Below are positions 1-6,725 of a stretch of DNA of 24,698 bases, piece after piece (position 1 is the first letter of the stretch; each line of letters begins with the position of its first letter). Under the pieces are notes generated by a model. It had not been told where the DNA came from and ran no database searches. It saw only the letters and a program-made list of their open reading frames with translations. The translations under genes and the position numbers were made by a program. Source of the stretch: JAAYEV01 sp964508195 (GTDB lineage Bacteria; Bacillota; Clostridia; Ch29); NCBI GenBank assembly GCA_964508195.1, contig CAZDSH010000018.1, positions 1 through 24,698 of the forward strand, read 5' to 3'.

Positions 1-170
1 CCGATAGGCTAGTTTGCGGAAATTCCCGTAGCCCTCGAGCTCATTCATATATTGCTGGCGGGTTCGCGAAGCGAGGATAGCCTAATGCCAACACATACCC
101 ATGGAGCAAAGATAACCGTAGCCGGGCTTTTCGAAACTATATATAAAGTGTTAATAATATTACTTTACTT

Positions 171-274
171 GTCATTTAAGAGGGCGAAGCCCGAAGAATC
201 TTCTTGGAGGTAGACATAAGATCCTTCGCTACGCTCAGGATGACACGCTAGTGCTACGCTCAGGATGACACGCT
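171..274. repeat. Imperfect inverted repeat with a tandem 22-bp duplication
   Basis: The left arm starts GTCATTTAAGAGGGCGAAGC at 171. The right arm (218-244) ends in GCTACGCTCAGGATGAC. The reverse complement of the right arm (GTCATCCTGAGCGTAGCGAA, then GGATCTT) is clearly related to the left arm, so the unit is an imperfect palindrome of about 75 bp. The distal 22 bp of the right arm (228-249) are repeated exactly at 253-274 after a 3-nt spacer. From memory, sequences of the type GTCATYCTGAGCGWAGCGAA are dispersed intergenic repeats in many bacterial genomes. It may be a non-autonomous mobile element or REP-like sequence, which cannot be settled from one copy. Confidence 0.6.
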
Positions 275-348
275 GGAAGATGTAAAGTCTTTATCACGTT
301 ATATATACATTTAAAAGAATATAATATTTAGCTAACTTTGGATGATTG

Positions 349-357
349 TGCTATAAT
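349..357 (+). promoter_or_regulatory. Extended -10 promoter of zapA
   Basis: TGCTATAAT is a perfect extended -10 element (TG-n-TATAAT) 38 bp before the zapA start codon. No good -35 hexamer lies 16-18 bp upstream, which is usual for extended -10 promoters. Transcription would begin near 364 and give a short leader containing the GGAGG ribosome binding site at 384-388. Confidence 0.55.
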
Positions 358-395
358 GGGCATAAAGTTCGCAAACTATCCTTGGAGGAAAAATT

Positions 396-917
396 ATGGG
401 CGTTGAAAAAAGCAGGGTAACGATCGAGGTAATGGGGCACCAATACACAGTGCTAGGTCATGGGACGGAGGAATACTTGCATGGTATTGCGCTGTACGTG
501 GATAAAAAAATAAAGGAACTGGACAAAAAAGGCCGTTCGATGAACAATACAATGTTAGCAGTATTAACCGCACTAAATATCACCGATGAACTGTTTAAGG
601 CTAAACAGGAGCTAGAGGTTATGCGAAAACAGACCGCTAAGCCCGGCGAAGAGCTAGAAGATATTCGCTATCAGCTTAGGAGATCTAAGGAGGAGCACGC
701 AGGGCTCAGAAATGAGATAAATAATCTAAAAAGTCAGCTTAGCAATTCCCAGGAGGAAGCATCTAATATATATAGCGAATGGCTAAAGGCCCAAAAAGAT
801 CTAAAAGAAGCGAAACGTAGTCTGGAACGGCTCGAGGAACAAAAAAAGAAACTAGAGATACAGGTAGAGGGGATAAAACGCTATAAACACAGGCCGGGTA
901 ACGATAAAGGCCCCTAG
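396..917 (+). CDS. zapA: Cell division protein ZapA with long coiled-coil tail
   Basis: ZapA binds FtsZ and bundles its protofilaments at the division ring in the cytoplasm. The first ~80 residues match the ZapA fold (VTIEVMGHQYTVLG, then a helix around ALYVDKKIKEL and the conserved segment AVLTALNITDELFKAK). Residues ~70-160 are almost entirely charged heptad-like sequence, predicted coiled coil, giving 173 residues against about 85-110 for minimal ZapA. Extended versions are common in Clostridia. The ATG is set by GGAGG 7 nt upstream. The gene is monocistronic here and converges on the liv operon. In many Clostridia zapA sits just upstream of mutS2, sometimes with a U32 peptidase gene; here mutS2 lies about 9.6 kb away, beyond the liv and opu operons. 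Confidence 0.88.
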   Translation: MGVEKSRVTIEVMGHQYTVLGHGTEEYLHGIALYVDKKIKELDKKGRSMNNTMLAVLTALNITDELFKAKQELEVMRKQTAKPGEELEDIRYQLRRSKEEHAGLRNEINNLKSQLSNSQEEASNIYSEWLKAQKDLKEAKRSLERLEEQKKKLEIQVEGIKRYKHRPGNDKGP

Positions 918-1092
918 AGAAGCCGTCGCCGGGGGTTATGGACGAAAGCCCCTGTTACAGCAGCGCAAAGTGAGGCATCAAAGATTAAAACCGCGACGGA
1001 GGCCCAGGGCCAAATATTACGATAAGGGCGGACCGTTAGCGGTATTAAGACGGCATTCTAATGCCGGAGATCGTTAAAAATTTTATTTTAAA
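918..1092 (+). other. Untranslated tail after zapA with weak hairpins
   Basis: This stretch contains several short self-complementary segments: CCGTCGC near 924 with GCGACGG near 990, and CGGCAT-TCTA-ATGCCG at 1051-1066. The latter is followed, after 9 nt, by an A/T-rich run and may act as a weak zapA terminator. The zapA frame stays open for about 35 codons past its TAG stop, but that sequence has no recognisable similarity to anything and no start signal. Confidence 0.3.
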
Positions 1093-1139
1093 ATACGGAT
1101 ATGACTGTCCTTAGGGCTTAGGGACAGTCATATCCGTAT
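1075..1139 (-). terminator. Intrinsic terminator of the liv operon
   Basis: A perfect 18-bp inverted repeat (1093-1110 with 1122-1139, 11-nt loop) begins 2 bases after the livF stop codon. Read on the minus strand, it is followed by TTTAAAATAAAATTTTT. That is the arrangement of a Rho-independent terminator for livKHMGF. On the plus strand the hairpin is followed by CATTACTT rather than a T-run, so it should not terminate zapA efficiently. Confidence 0.85.
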
Positions 1140-1141
1140 CA

Positions 1142-1858
1142 TTACTTGTCCCTCTTTTCGCCTAAATAGGCACTTATAACAGACTCGTTTTCAAGGAGTT
1201 CTTTGCCGCTTCCCGTAAGGGATATTCGTCCCGTTTCCATTACGTATCCCCTATGGGCGATGTGCAAAGCGGCATTGGCGTTTTGTTCTATTAACAGTAT
1301 AGTTACCCCCTGTTTATGGATTTCCTTTATTATTTCAAATATTTCTTTAACGATTAACGGTGCAAGGCCCAAGGAGGGCTCGTCCATCATGAGAAGTTTA
1401 GGTTTCGACATAAGGGCACGGCCCACTGCAAGCATTTGCTGTTCGCCGCCGGATAGCGTACCGGCTAGCTGCCAATCCCTCTCCTTTAGTATAGGAAATG
1501 TTGAAAAGACTCTTTCGAGGTCATCGTTTATGCCCCTATGATCGGTTCTGGTGAAGGCACCTATTTTGAGGTTTTCAAGGACCGTGAGGTTTGGAAATAT
1601 TCTTCTGCCCTCGGGTACTAGTGTAATACCGTCCCGGACTATGTTTTGTGTCTTTTTGTTTATCAGATTTTCGCCCCTATAGCTTATAGTACCGTTTTTT
1701 GGTCTTACTAACCCCATTATAGTTCTTAAGGTAGTACTTTTTCCGGCACCGTTGGCACCGATCAATGTTACGATTTTGCCCTCCTCGACGTCGAGGCTTA
1801 TCCCCTTTAGGGCTTCTATGCCATCGTAGGAGACTACCAGGTTGTCAATTTTAAGCAT
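1142..1858 (-). CDS. livF: Branched-chain amino acid ABC transporter ATPase LivF
   Basis: This is one of the two cytoplasmic ATPases that drive the LivHM channel for Leu/Ile/Val uptake. The 238 residues are full length for LivF. Visible motifs are Walker A GANGAGKST at residues 34-42, ABC signature LSGGEQQ near residue 135, Walker B LLMMDEPSLGLAP, and the switch histidine region LLIEQNANAAL, all typical of LivF rather than LivG. The start lies inside the end of livG (8-nt overlap), with GGGGGTGA upstream as ribosome binding site, which indicates translational coupling. It is the last gene of the five-gene liv operon and is followed directly by a strong terminator hairpin. Family assignment is very secure; the exact amino acid specificity is inferred. 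Confidence 0.95.
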   Translation of the reverse strand: MLKIDNLVVSYDGIEALKGISLDVEEGKIVTLIGANGAGKSTTLRTIMGLVRPKNGTISYRGENLINKKTQNIVRDGITLVPEGRRIFPNLTVLENLKIGAFTRTDHRGINDDLERVFSTFPILKERDWQLAGTLSGGEQQMLAVGRALMSKPKLLMMDEPSLGLAPLIVKEIFEIIKEIHKQGVTILLIEQNANAALHIAHRGYVMETGRISLTGSGKELLENESVISAYLGEKRDK

Positions 1859-2621
1859 GTCCGTTCACCCCCAGGTACGCTTCTATTACCCTTTGGTTAT
1901 TTTGAATCTCGTAGGGACTGCCCTGGGCAATAGTGATACCGTAGTCTAAGACGTATATCCTTTCGGATATATCCATTACGACATTCATGTGATGTTCTAT
2001 CATAAAAATGCTAAGATCAAAGTCATGTTTTAACCGCCGGATAAATGCCGTTAGATCCTTGGTCTCCCTAGGGTTCATACCCGCCGCCGGTTCATCGAGG
2101 AGCAATACCTCCGGTTCAGTGGCCAGGGCCCTTGCTATTTCCAGTCTCCTTTGCTGACCATAGGGCAGGGAGCTGGACTTTTCGTTCCTTAGATCCACGA
2201 GCCCGAGCCTTTCCAGGAGGTCCAAGGATTTATCTAGCATCCCTTTGTCCTCATTTTTGTACCTCGGTAGCCGAAAGACTGCTTCAAAAAGATTCGATTT
2301 TAAGTTCAAATGGTTTGCTATAAGCACATTATCCAGGATGCTAAGCTCCTTAAACAATCTGATATTTTGAAAGGTCCTAGCTATGCCCATCCTGGTAATC
2401 TGGTCCGGGCGTAGGCCCACTATATTGATGTCCTTAAAGTATATGCTACCCTTTGTCGGCGCATAAACGCCGGTAATCATATTAAAGGCGGTGGTTTTGC
2501 CTGCACCGTTAGGACCTATAAGGGCAATTATTTCCCCCCGATGTAGCTCCAGGTTGAAATCCTTTACCGCCGTTAAACCGCCGAATTGCATAGTTAAAGA
2601 ATCTATTTTAAGATGTGCCAT
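1851..2621 (-). CDS. livG: Branched-chain amino acid ABC transporter ATPase LivG
   Basis: This is the second ATPase of the Liv importer. Its 256 residues include Walker A GPNGAGKTT (36-44), the LivG-type signature LPYGQQRRLEIARAL (LPYGQ replacing the usual LSGGQ, normal for this subfamily), Walker B VLLLDEPAAGMNP and the switch region IFMIEHHMNVVMDI. The protein carries the insert around residues 85-130 (LNLKSNLFEAVFRLPRYKNE) that distinguishes LivG from LivF. The start codon overlaps the livM stop by one base (TAATG), and its own end overlaps livF by 8 nt, so the genes are tightly coupled. Confidence 0.95.
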   Translation of the reverse strand: MAHLKIDSLTMQFGGLTAVKDFNLELHRGEIIALIGPNGAGKTTAFNMITGVYAPTKGSIYFKDINIVGLRPDQITRMGIARTFQNIRLFKELSILDNVLIANHLNLKSNLFEAVFRLPRYKNEDKGMLDKSLDLLERLGLVDLRNEKSSSLPYGQQRRLEIARALATEPEVLLLDEPAAGMNPRETKDLTAFIRRLKHDFDLSIFMIEHHMNVVMDISERIYVLDYGITIAQGSPYEIQNNQRVIEAYLGVNGHA

Positions 2622-3739
2622 TATTTAGCTCCTCCCTTCGGAAGAGGTCTTTGCCATCGTTTTTTCAAACCTTTAAAAAGTTCGAAGAACCCATCCCAAC
2701 TAAACTCCTTCGTACCCATAAGCCCTTTGCTAAAGAATAATACCACTATCATCAGAAATGCAGAAAATGCCACCATCCTTAGACCGGATATACCCGGACT
2801 TTGTATAAACCCAAGGGTAAAGGGTTTGTCCAAAAACCTTAAAACTTCCTGGCCTATAGTAACTACGAAGGCCGATATAATTGTACCCGTTATGCTGCCC
2901 ATACCACCGAGGACTATGATGAGCAGTATATTAAATGTTAATGTGAACCTAAAGAGCAACGGATTTATCGCACCGAGTAGATTGCCTAAAAGACCGCCGC
3001 CTATACCAGCAAAAAACGCGCCGATAACGAAGGAGAGTACCTTATGCCTAAAAAGGCTTATGCCCATAGCCTCGGCAGCTATTTCGTCCTCCCTGATCGC
3101 TTTAAAGGCTCTACCATAACTGCTCTTTATAAGCCATACCAAAAACACTGTTGTAAAGGCCGCTATGCCGAAGGTCCACCATAGATTCGTCTTTGCCGGT
3201 ATCCCCTTAAAGCCGATAGCGCCGTTTGTGATGGGTTGAAGGTTCGTTATAACTATTCTAATTATTTCTGCAAAACCCAGGGTGGCAATCCCCAGATAAT
3301 CGCCTCTAAGCCTAAGGGCCGGGGCACCTATAAGGAAGGCGATAAGGGCTGCTAACACGCCCCCTGCAAGTAGTGCTAAGGGGTAGGGCAACACCATTAC
3401 GCGCAGTATCGGGTTTATGGGTGCTAAAAAGAAGATACGATCCTTAGCCGCCGCCGGCATTGTAAGCAACGCGCAGGCGTAGGCACCGACGGCCATAAAC
3501 CCCGCGTGGCCCAGGGAAAAAAGGCCCGTAAACCCGTTTATCAAGTTCATACTAAGGCCTAGTATCGTATATATCGCACAGAGGTTTAATACCCTGACCT
3601 GGTAAGCATTAAAATTTTTGTCCGCATAATATAAAAACAAACAGAGGAACAGTACGAATGCCGCTGTATATTTGATATTTTTCCCCTTTGGTTTAACTGA
3701 TAAAGATGTAGGTGCTTGATCTATTGATTTATTTTTCAT
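2621..3739 (-). CDS. livM: Branched-chain amino acid ABC transporter permease LivM
   Basis: This is an integral membrane subunit of the Liv importer. Its 372 residues have a charged, hydrophilic N-terminus (~20 residues) and then about ten hydrophobic segments. Family hallmarks are LSMNLINGFTGLFSLGHAGFMAVGAYA near residue 62 and the cytoplasmic coupling loop AIREDEIAAEAMGISLFRHKVLSFVIGAFFAG around residue 215, which carries the EAA-type ATPase contact. The C-terminus is basic (LKKRWQRPLPKG). AGAAGGTG lies 6 nt before the ATG and overlaps the livH stop; the gap to livH is 3 nt. Confidence 0.94.
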   Translation of the reverse strand: MKNKSIDQAPTSLSVKPKGKNIKYTAAFVLFLCLFLYYADKNFNAYQVRVLNLCAIYTILGLSMNLINGFTGLFSLGHAGFMAVGAYACALLTMPAAAKDRIFFLAPINPILRVMVLPYPLALLAGGVLAALIAFLIGAPALRLRGDYLGIATLGFAEIIRIVITNLQPITNGAIGFKGIPAKTNLWWTFGIAAFTTVFLVWLIKSSYGRAFKAIREDEIAAEAMGISLFRHKVLSFVIGAFFAGIGGGLLGNLLGAINPLLFRFTLTFNILLIIVLGGMGSITGTIISAFVVTIGQEVLRFLDKPFTLGFIQSPGISGLRMVAFSAFLMIVVLFFSKGLMGTKEFSWDGFFELFKGLKKRWQRPLPKGGAK

Positions 3740-3742
3740 TGG

Positions 3743-4636
3743 CTACACCTTCTCTGCAATTTTTTCGCCCATTATACCCGTAGGTCTGAATAACAGCACT
3801 ACTATTAATAGAATAAATGCCAAGGCATCCCTATAACCGGTTAAATCCCGGAGAAAGGCGATTAATAAAATCTCCGCAAGGCCCAAAATAAAACCTCCTA
3901 ATACAGCACCGTGGATATTGCCGATACCCCCTATAACAGCGGCTATAAAACACTTGATACCGGGCATAACGCCCATTAAAGGCTGTACCTGGGGAAACTT
4001 CATACCCCACATTATACCGCCTATCGCCGCCAGCATAGAGCCTATCCCGAAGGTGACGGATATGGTCCTGTTTACGTCAATACCCATAAGCCGTGAAGTT
4101 TCATAGTCCTTTGATACGGCCCTCATTGCCATACCGATTTTTGTATGGTTGATAACATATAACAGCATGTAAAGGAGTACAATGGTCATAACCGGTATAA
4201 TGAAGGTCAGCCTTTGAATGGATACTGTGCCGATCTTGAATGATTTAGTGAATAAATCCAGCTCCGGGAAGGCCTTCGGTCTGCCCCCAAAGATTACGAT
4301 AGCGAGGTTTTCTAATAAAAACGAGGCACCTATGGCGGAAATCATGATAGATATACGGGGGGCGTCCCTTAGGGGCCTATAGGCAGAAGTTTCTAATAGG
4401 ACTCCTAGGCCGCCGGTTACGATTATTACTGCTAAAAAAGCTGCGTACCACGGCACACCGAATATTACGATACTATAAAATGTAAAATAGGTCGCCATCA
4501 TAAATATATCCCCGTGGGCGAAGTTTATGAGCCTAAGTATTCCGTATACCATCGTATACCCGATAGCAATAAGGGCGTATAAGCTGCCCAGGGATATTCC
4601 GTTAGCCAGTTGCTGTAGAAACACACTAAAAGTCAT
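3743..4636 (-). CDS. livH: Branched-chain amino acid ABC transporter permease LivH
   Basis: This is the second permease of the Liv importer, pairing with LivM. It has 297 residues, full length, with about eight hydrophobic spans. The opening (LQQLANGISLGSLYALIAIGYTMVYGILRLINFAHGDIFM) is the classic LivH signature, and the coupling loop MAMRAVSKDYETSRLMGIDVNRTISVTFGIGS is near residue 170. The ATG follows AGGTGGTGAT. It is separated from the upstream livK by 84 nt that contain an intrinsic-type hairpin, so its expression is probably lower than that of livK. Confidence 0.94.
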   Translation of the reverse strand: MTFSVFLQQLANGISLGSLYALIAIGYTMVYGILRLINFAHGDIFMMATYFTFYSIVIFGVPWYAAFLAVIIVTGGLGVLLETSAYRPLRDAPRISIMISAIGASFLLENLAIVIFGGRPKAFPELDLFTKSFKIGTVSIQRLTFIIPVMTIVLLYMLLYVINHTKIGMAMRAVSKDYETSRLMGIDVNRTISVTFGIGSMLAAIGGIMWGMKFPQVQPLMGVMPGIKCFIAAVIGGIGNIHGAVLGGFILGLAEILLIAFLRDLTGYRDALAFILLIVVLLFRPTGIMGEKIAEKV

Positions 4637-4664
4637 ACTATCACCACCTGTACTAAATGTCCGT

Positions 4665-4701
4665 AAAAATACGCTCCCTTCCTATAGGGAAGGAAGCGTA
4701 T
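4665..4701 (-). terminator. Internal terminator/attenuator between livK and livH
   Basis: On the minus strand, ATACGCT-T-CCTTCC pairs with GGAAGG-G-AGCGTAT around a 5-nt loop (CTATA), with one mismatch. TTTTT follows directly. This is a good Rho-independent terminator placed between the receptor gene and the permease/ATPase genes. The likely effect is partial termination plus 3'-end protection of the livK message, giving more receptor than membrane complex. Confidence 0.7.
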
Positions 4702-4720
4702 CTTCCTTTAAAATTGTTTA

Positions 4721-5878
4721 TTATTTCGGTTCTATCGTATCCATATAAACGAATTCACCATTTTTAACTTGTTTGATTACCGCGTTCTTAACGGCATCCC
4801 CGTTTTCGTCAAGGGTAATTATCCCCGCGGCCCCTTCGAAGTCCGTGGTCTCTGATATAGCGTTCCTTAATGCTACGGGATCCGTGGTGCCCGCCCTTTC
4901 TATTGCATCAAGTATAAGTATATAGGCGTCATAGGCAAGGGCCGTAACCGCGGCGGGCTCTTTGCCGTACTCGTCCCTGTATTCCCTTAGAAAGATTTCA
5001 GATTCCTTCGTTATAGGTGTTTCGGAGGTGAAGAACGTGGAGAATACTGTGCCCTCTACGGCGTCGCCGCCAATGTCTACAAATTCGGGTGTTTCATAGG
5101 TGTCGCCGCCTAGAATAGGCGCTTCTATACCGAGTAGGCGAGCCTGTTTTACGATAAGGGCGGATTCTGTGTAGTTACCCGGTGCAAATATTACATCGGG
5201 CTTTGCAGATAGGATATTGGTCAATTGGGCCGAAAAGTCCTGATCGCCCGTATTATAGTTTGTCACGGCAACTATAGCGTCATCGTCCCCGGTCAGCTCT
5301 ATAAAAGAGTCTATGTAGAACTTCGCCAATCCTACTGCATAGTCGTTGTTTATCTCCTGGACTATTGCGGCTTTTTTTGCGCCTAATTTTTCGTAGGAAT
5401 AGGTCGCCATAACTTTACCCTGGAAGGGATCTATAAAGCAAACTCTGAAATACCAATCGTTGTCCAAGGTAACTAATGGGTTTGTGCACGAAGCCCCTAC
5501 CGTTGGTACCTTGTCCCTTATAATATCCCCTGCGGCCATTGCAAGGGAGCTGCCCCAGCTTCCTATTATAGCTGCAACTTTTTCCTTTTCTACGAGTAAA
5601 GCTGCTGCACTGGCTGCATCAACAGGGTCCGATTTATTATCGACAATAACCAGTTCGATCTCTTTGCCCAGTGCCTCAGGGTACAGCCTCTTAGCTAGGC
5701 GTACACCTTCTACCTCAAGTTCTCCCCCGGCTGCGTTTGCGCCCGTCATCGGCTCAAATACGCCGATCCTTATCACGTCGTCATCCGCCGAATCCTTCGA
5801 CGCTGTGGATGTGCAGGCTGAAAACAACAAAGACATAGCTAAAAGCACGGCTAGCAGCACACAAAACTTTCTTGCCAT
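4721..5878 (-). CDS. livK: Branched-chain amino acid ABC transporter substrate-binding lipoprotein LivK
   Basis: This is the extracellular receptor that captures branched-chain amino acids and delivers them to LivHM. Its 385 residues start with a lipoprotein signal peptide (MARKFCVLLAVLLAMSLLFSAC, lipobox FSAC, lipidated Cys22), followed by a short Ser/Thr/Asp linker and then a periplasmic-binding-protein type I domain beginning IRIGVFEPMTGANAAGG. The segments VAAIIGSWGSSLAMAAGDI and DVIFAPGNYTESALIVKQARLLG are typical of the LivJ/LivK family (peripla_BP_6). The ATG has GGGGGT about 6 nt upstream. It is the first gene of the operon, reading from the promoter at 5967-5995. Ligand preference among Leu, Ile, Val and similar amino acids cannot be read from sequence alone. 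Confidence 0.92.
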   Translation of the reverse strand: MARKFCVLLAVLLAMSLLFSACTSTASKDSADDDVIRIGVFEPMTGANAAGGELEVEGVRLAKRLYPEALGKEIELVIVDNKSDPVDAASAAALLVEKEKVAAIIGSWGSSLAMAAGDIIRDKVPTVGASCTNPLVTLDNDWYFRVCFIDPFQGKVMATYSYEKLGAKKAAIVQEINNDYAVGLAKFYIDSFIELTGDDDAIVAVTNYNTGDQDFSAQLTNILSAKPDVIFAPGNYTESALIVKQARLLGIEAPILGGDTYETPEFVDIGGDAVEGTVFSTFFTSETPITKESEIFLREYRDEYGKEPAAVTALAYDAYILILDAIERAGTTDPVALRNAISETTDFEGAAGIITLDENGDAVKNAVIKQVKNGEFVYMDTIEPK

Positions 5879-5966
5879 TTTGTTACCCCCTTATTAAAAT
5901 ATGATTATCTCTCGCTTTTCCCGGATTAAGATTTTATCCGGCATGTACAACTCTTACATCTAACTG

Positions 5967-5995
5967 ATTATACTATATACTTACATAAATAACAA
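5967..5995 (-). promoter_or_regulatory. Sigma-A promoter of the liv operon
   Basis: On the minus strand, TTGTTA (5990-5995) is followed after 17 nt by TATAAT (5967-5972). Transcription would start near 5960 and give a leader of about 80 nt before livK, which contains a 6-bp hairpin (CCGGAT/ATCCGG at 5921-5941). Confidence 0.75.
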
Positions 5996-6131
5996 TATAG
6001 TTTTAATTTGAGCCATTCTACAGTCCCTCTTTATACCATTTCAGAGAACTGTTTCAAATAAATATTTTCATTTATTTATGATGCATATATAATACATCTT
6101 AATTCATTATAAAGGGGACTCTACGGCGATG

Positions 6132-6169
6132 ATTGTATACTAATGAAATTCTATGAATTATAATTCATA
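6132..6169. promoter_or_regulatory. Tandem ArgR/AhrC-type ARG boxes
   Basis: TATGAATTATAATTCATA (6152-6169) matches the 18-bp ARG box consensus WNTGAATWWWWATTCANW at every position and sits in a perfect 26-bp palindrome (6148-6173). Two bases upstream, 6132-6149 holds a second site whose core TGTATACTAATGAA matches TGNATWWWWATNCA at 12 of 14 positions. Tandem 18-bp boxes separated by 2-3 bp are the known operator layout for hexameric ArgR. The pair ends 18 bp upstream of the -35 box at 6188, centred roughly 60-80 bp before the expected start site. That position would suit activation of the downstream promoter or a shared effect on both divergent units. Which genes ArgR controls here is inference. 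Confidence 0.65.
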
Positions 6170-6187
6170 GAATCCCGGGGTCGCCAT

Positions 6188-6216
6188 TTGACACAGGAAG
6201 GATATTAAAGTATAAT
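6188..6216 (+). promoter_or_regulatory. Perfect-consensus sigma-A promoter of the opu leader
   Basis: TTGACA (6188-6193), a 17-nt spacer and TATAAT (6211-6216) match the housekeeping consensus at all twelve positions with optimal spacing. Transcription is expected near 6223. The nearest gene start is 6726, so the transcript begins with about 500 untranslated bases. Such a strong promoter ahead of a leader terminator fits either an attenuated operon or an abundant small RNA. Confidence 0.8.
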
Positions 6217-6432
6217 AACCTGCATACATCAGAGGCATGAAACTTTGCAACTGTTGAAAACTGGAAAAGCAACGCCCTAAAGCGTCTTTGTCCAAGCATT
6301 TTTGTCATAATTATATTCCATGGATTAAGTTTTGGAATTAATTATTTATCCGATGATAAGCACCGTATATCTCCGTAGTTTTTAACTCAGGATATAAGCA
6401 TTCGCCAGCTTTAGTTCATGGACGAATAATAG

Positions 6433-6464
6433 GGATAACGGTTAAATATCTTCGGATAACGGTT
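6433..6464. repeat. Two 11-bp direct repeats with 21-bp period
   Basis: GGATAACGGTT occurs at 6433-6443 and again at 6454-6464. The 21-bp period places both copies on the same face of the helix, as expected for a dimeric or tandem protein operator. The second copy runs into a T-run (GGTTTTTTT). No regulator can be named. Confidence 0.5.
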
Positions 6465-6634
6465 TTTTTAGATCTAAACAGGGAAATAACGGCGGAATAA
6501 AAATCCTAATCCTTATGATCTAAGCAAACCTTATTTATTATGTCAAAATAATGTAAAAGAAAATACCTTGAGCTATGCTTCCTAAACTTAAAAGTATATG
6601 GTAGCGATTGCTATTAGGTATTTCTTATTTGTAG

Positions 6635-6691
6635 TCCCGGATAGGGCGTTGTGAACCCAGGTTCACTAACACTTACTATACGGGATTTTTT
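6635..6691 (+). terminator. Intrinsic terminator at the end of the opu leader
   Basis: TCCCG-G-ATA (6635-6643) pairs with TAT-A-CGGGA (6677-6685) across one mismatch, enclosing a second hairpin GTGAAC-CCAG-GTTCAC (6651-6666). TTTTTT follows at 6686-6691. It ends 20 nt before the ribosome binding site of opuCA, so opu expression from the strong promoter would require readthrough or antitermination. Confidence 0.65.
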
Positions 6692-6725
6692 ATTACCGTA
6701 TCCATAAAAAGGGAGGAGTAAAGTT

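Larger units (their letters stand above)
1..395. other. Non-coding left flank of zapA
   Basis: No convincing gene is visible in these 395 bases; all six frames are broken by stops. A short minus-strand reading frame runs off the left edge (from an ATG near position 48, reading MNELEGYGNFRKLAYR), but it lacks a ribosome binding site and a recognisable family, so I do not call it. The stretch holds a dispersed-type inverted repeat (171-274) and the extended -10 promoter of zapA (349-357), which are listed separately. Confidence 0.5.
6223..6691 (+). ncRNA. Long structured leader RNA (unknown class) upstream of opuCA
   Basis: From the predicted start (~6223) to the terminator T-run this is about 470 nt of non-coding RNA. 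Visible structures include a 13-bp hairpin with one bulge (ATAATTATATTCCA at 6307-6320 with TGGAATTAATTAT at 6333-6345), TTATC-CGAT-GATAA (6346-6359), ACGC/GCGT around 6272-6284, an 8-bp helix AAATACCT (6561-6568) with AGGTATTT (6616-6623) enclosing TAGC-GATT-GCTA (6602-6613), and the final terminator. Two copies of GGATAACGGTT lie 21 nt apart at 6433 and 6454. It does not match the core sequences I know for T-box, ydaO (c-di-AMP), glycine, SAM, lysine, purine or guanidine riboswitches. It may be an opu attenuator or an independent small RNA. Confidence 0.45.
5879..6725. other. 847-bp divergent regulatory region between liv and opu operons
   Basis: No protein-coding frame is supportable here. 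It holds the liv promoter on the minus strand (5967-5995), a small leader hairpin CCGGAT/ATCCGG (5921-5941), two adjacent ARG-box-like sites (6132-6169), a perfect-consensus sigma-A promoter on the plus strand (6188-6216), and a structured leader of about 470 nt that ends in a terminator (6635-6691). A second, weaker plus-strand promoter candidate (TTTTCA-N17-TATAAT, 6065-6093) lies upstream of the ARG boxes. The individual elements are listed separately. Confidence 0.7.

Noticed and set aside
1..48. Minus-strand gene fragment at the left edge
   Set aside because: Only 16 codons remain after a possible ATG without a ribosome binding site, and the frame is stopped shortly upstream; too little to support a call.
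918..1030. Continuation of zapA through its TAG stop (about 35 open codons)
   Set aside because: The translated tail is basic low-similarity sequence, ZapA is already complete with its coiled coil, and nothing indicates stop-codon readthrough.
6148..6173. CodY box in the liv/opu palindrome
   Set aside because: CodY sites follow AATTTTCWGAAAATT; the palindrome lacks the TTTTC/GAAAA arms and fits the ARG box consensus much better.
6100..6690. Known riboswitch (ydaO/c-di-AMP, glycine, lysine, T-box, SAM, purine)
   Set aside because: None of the core motifs I know for these classes could be found, so the leader is reported as unknown rather than forced into a class.
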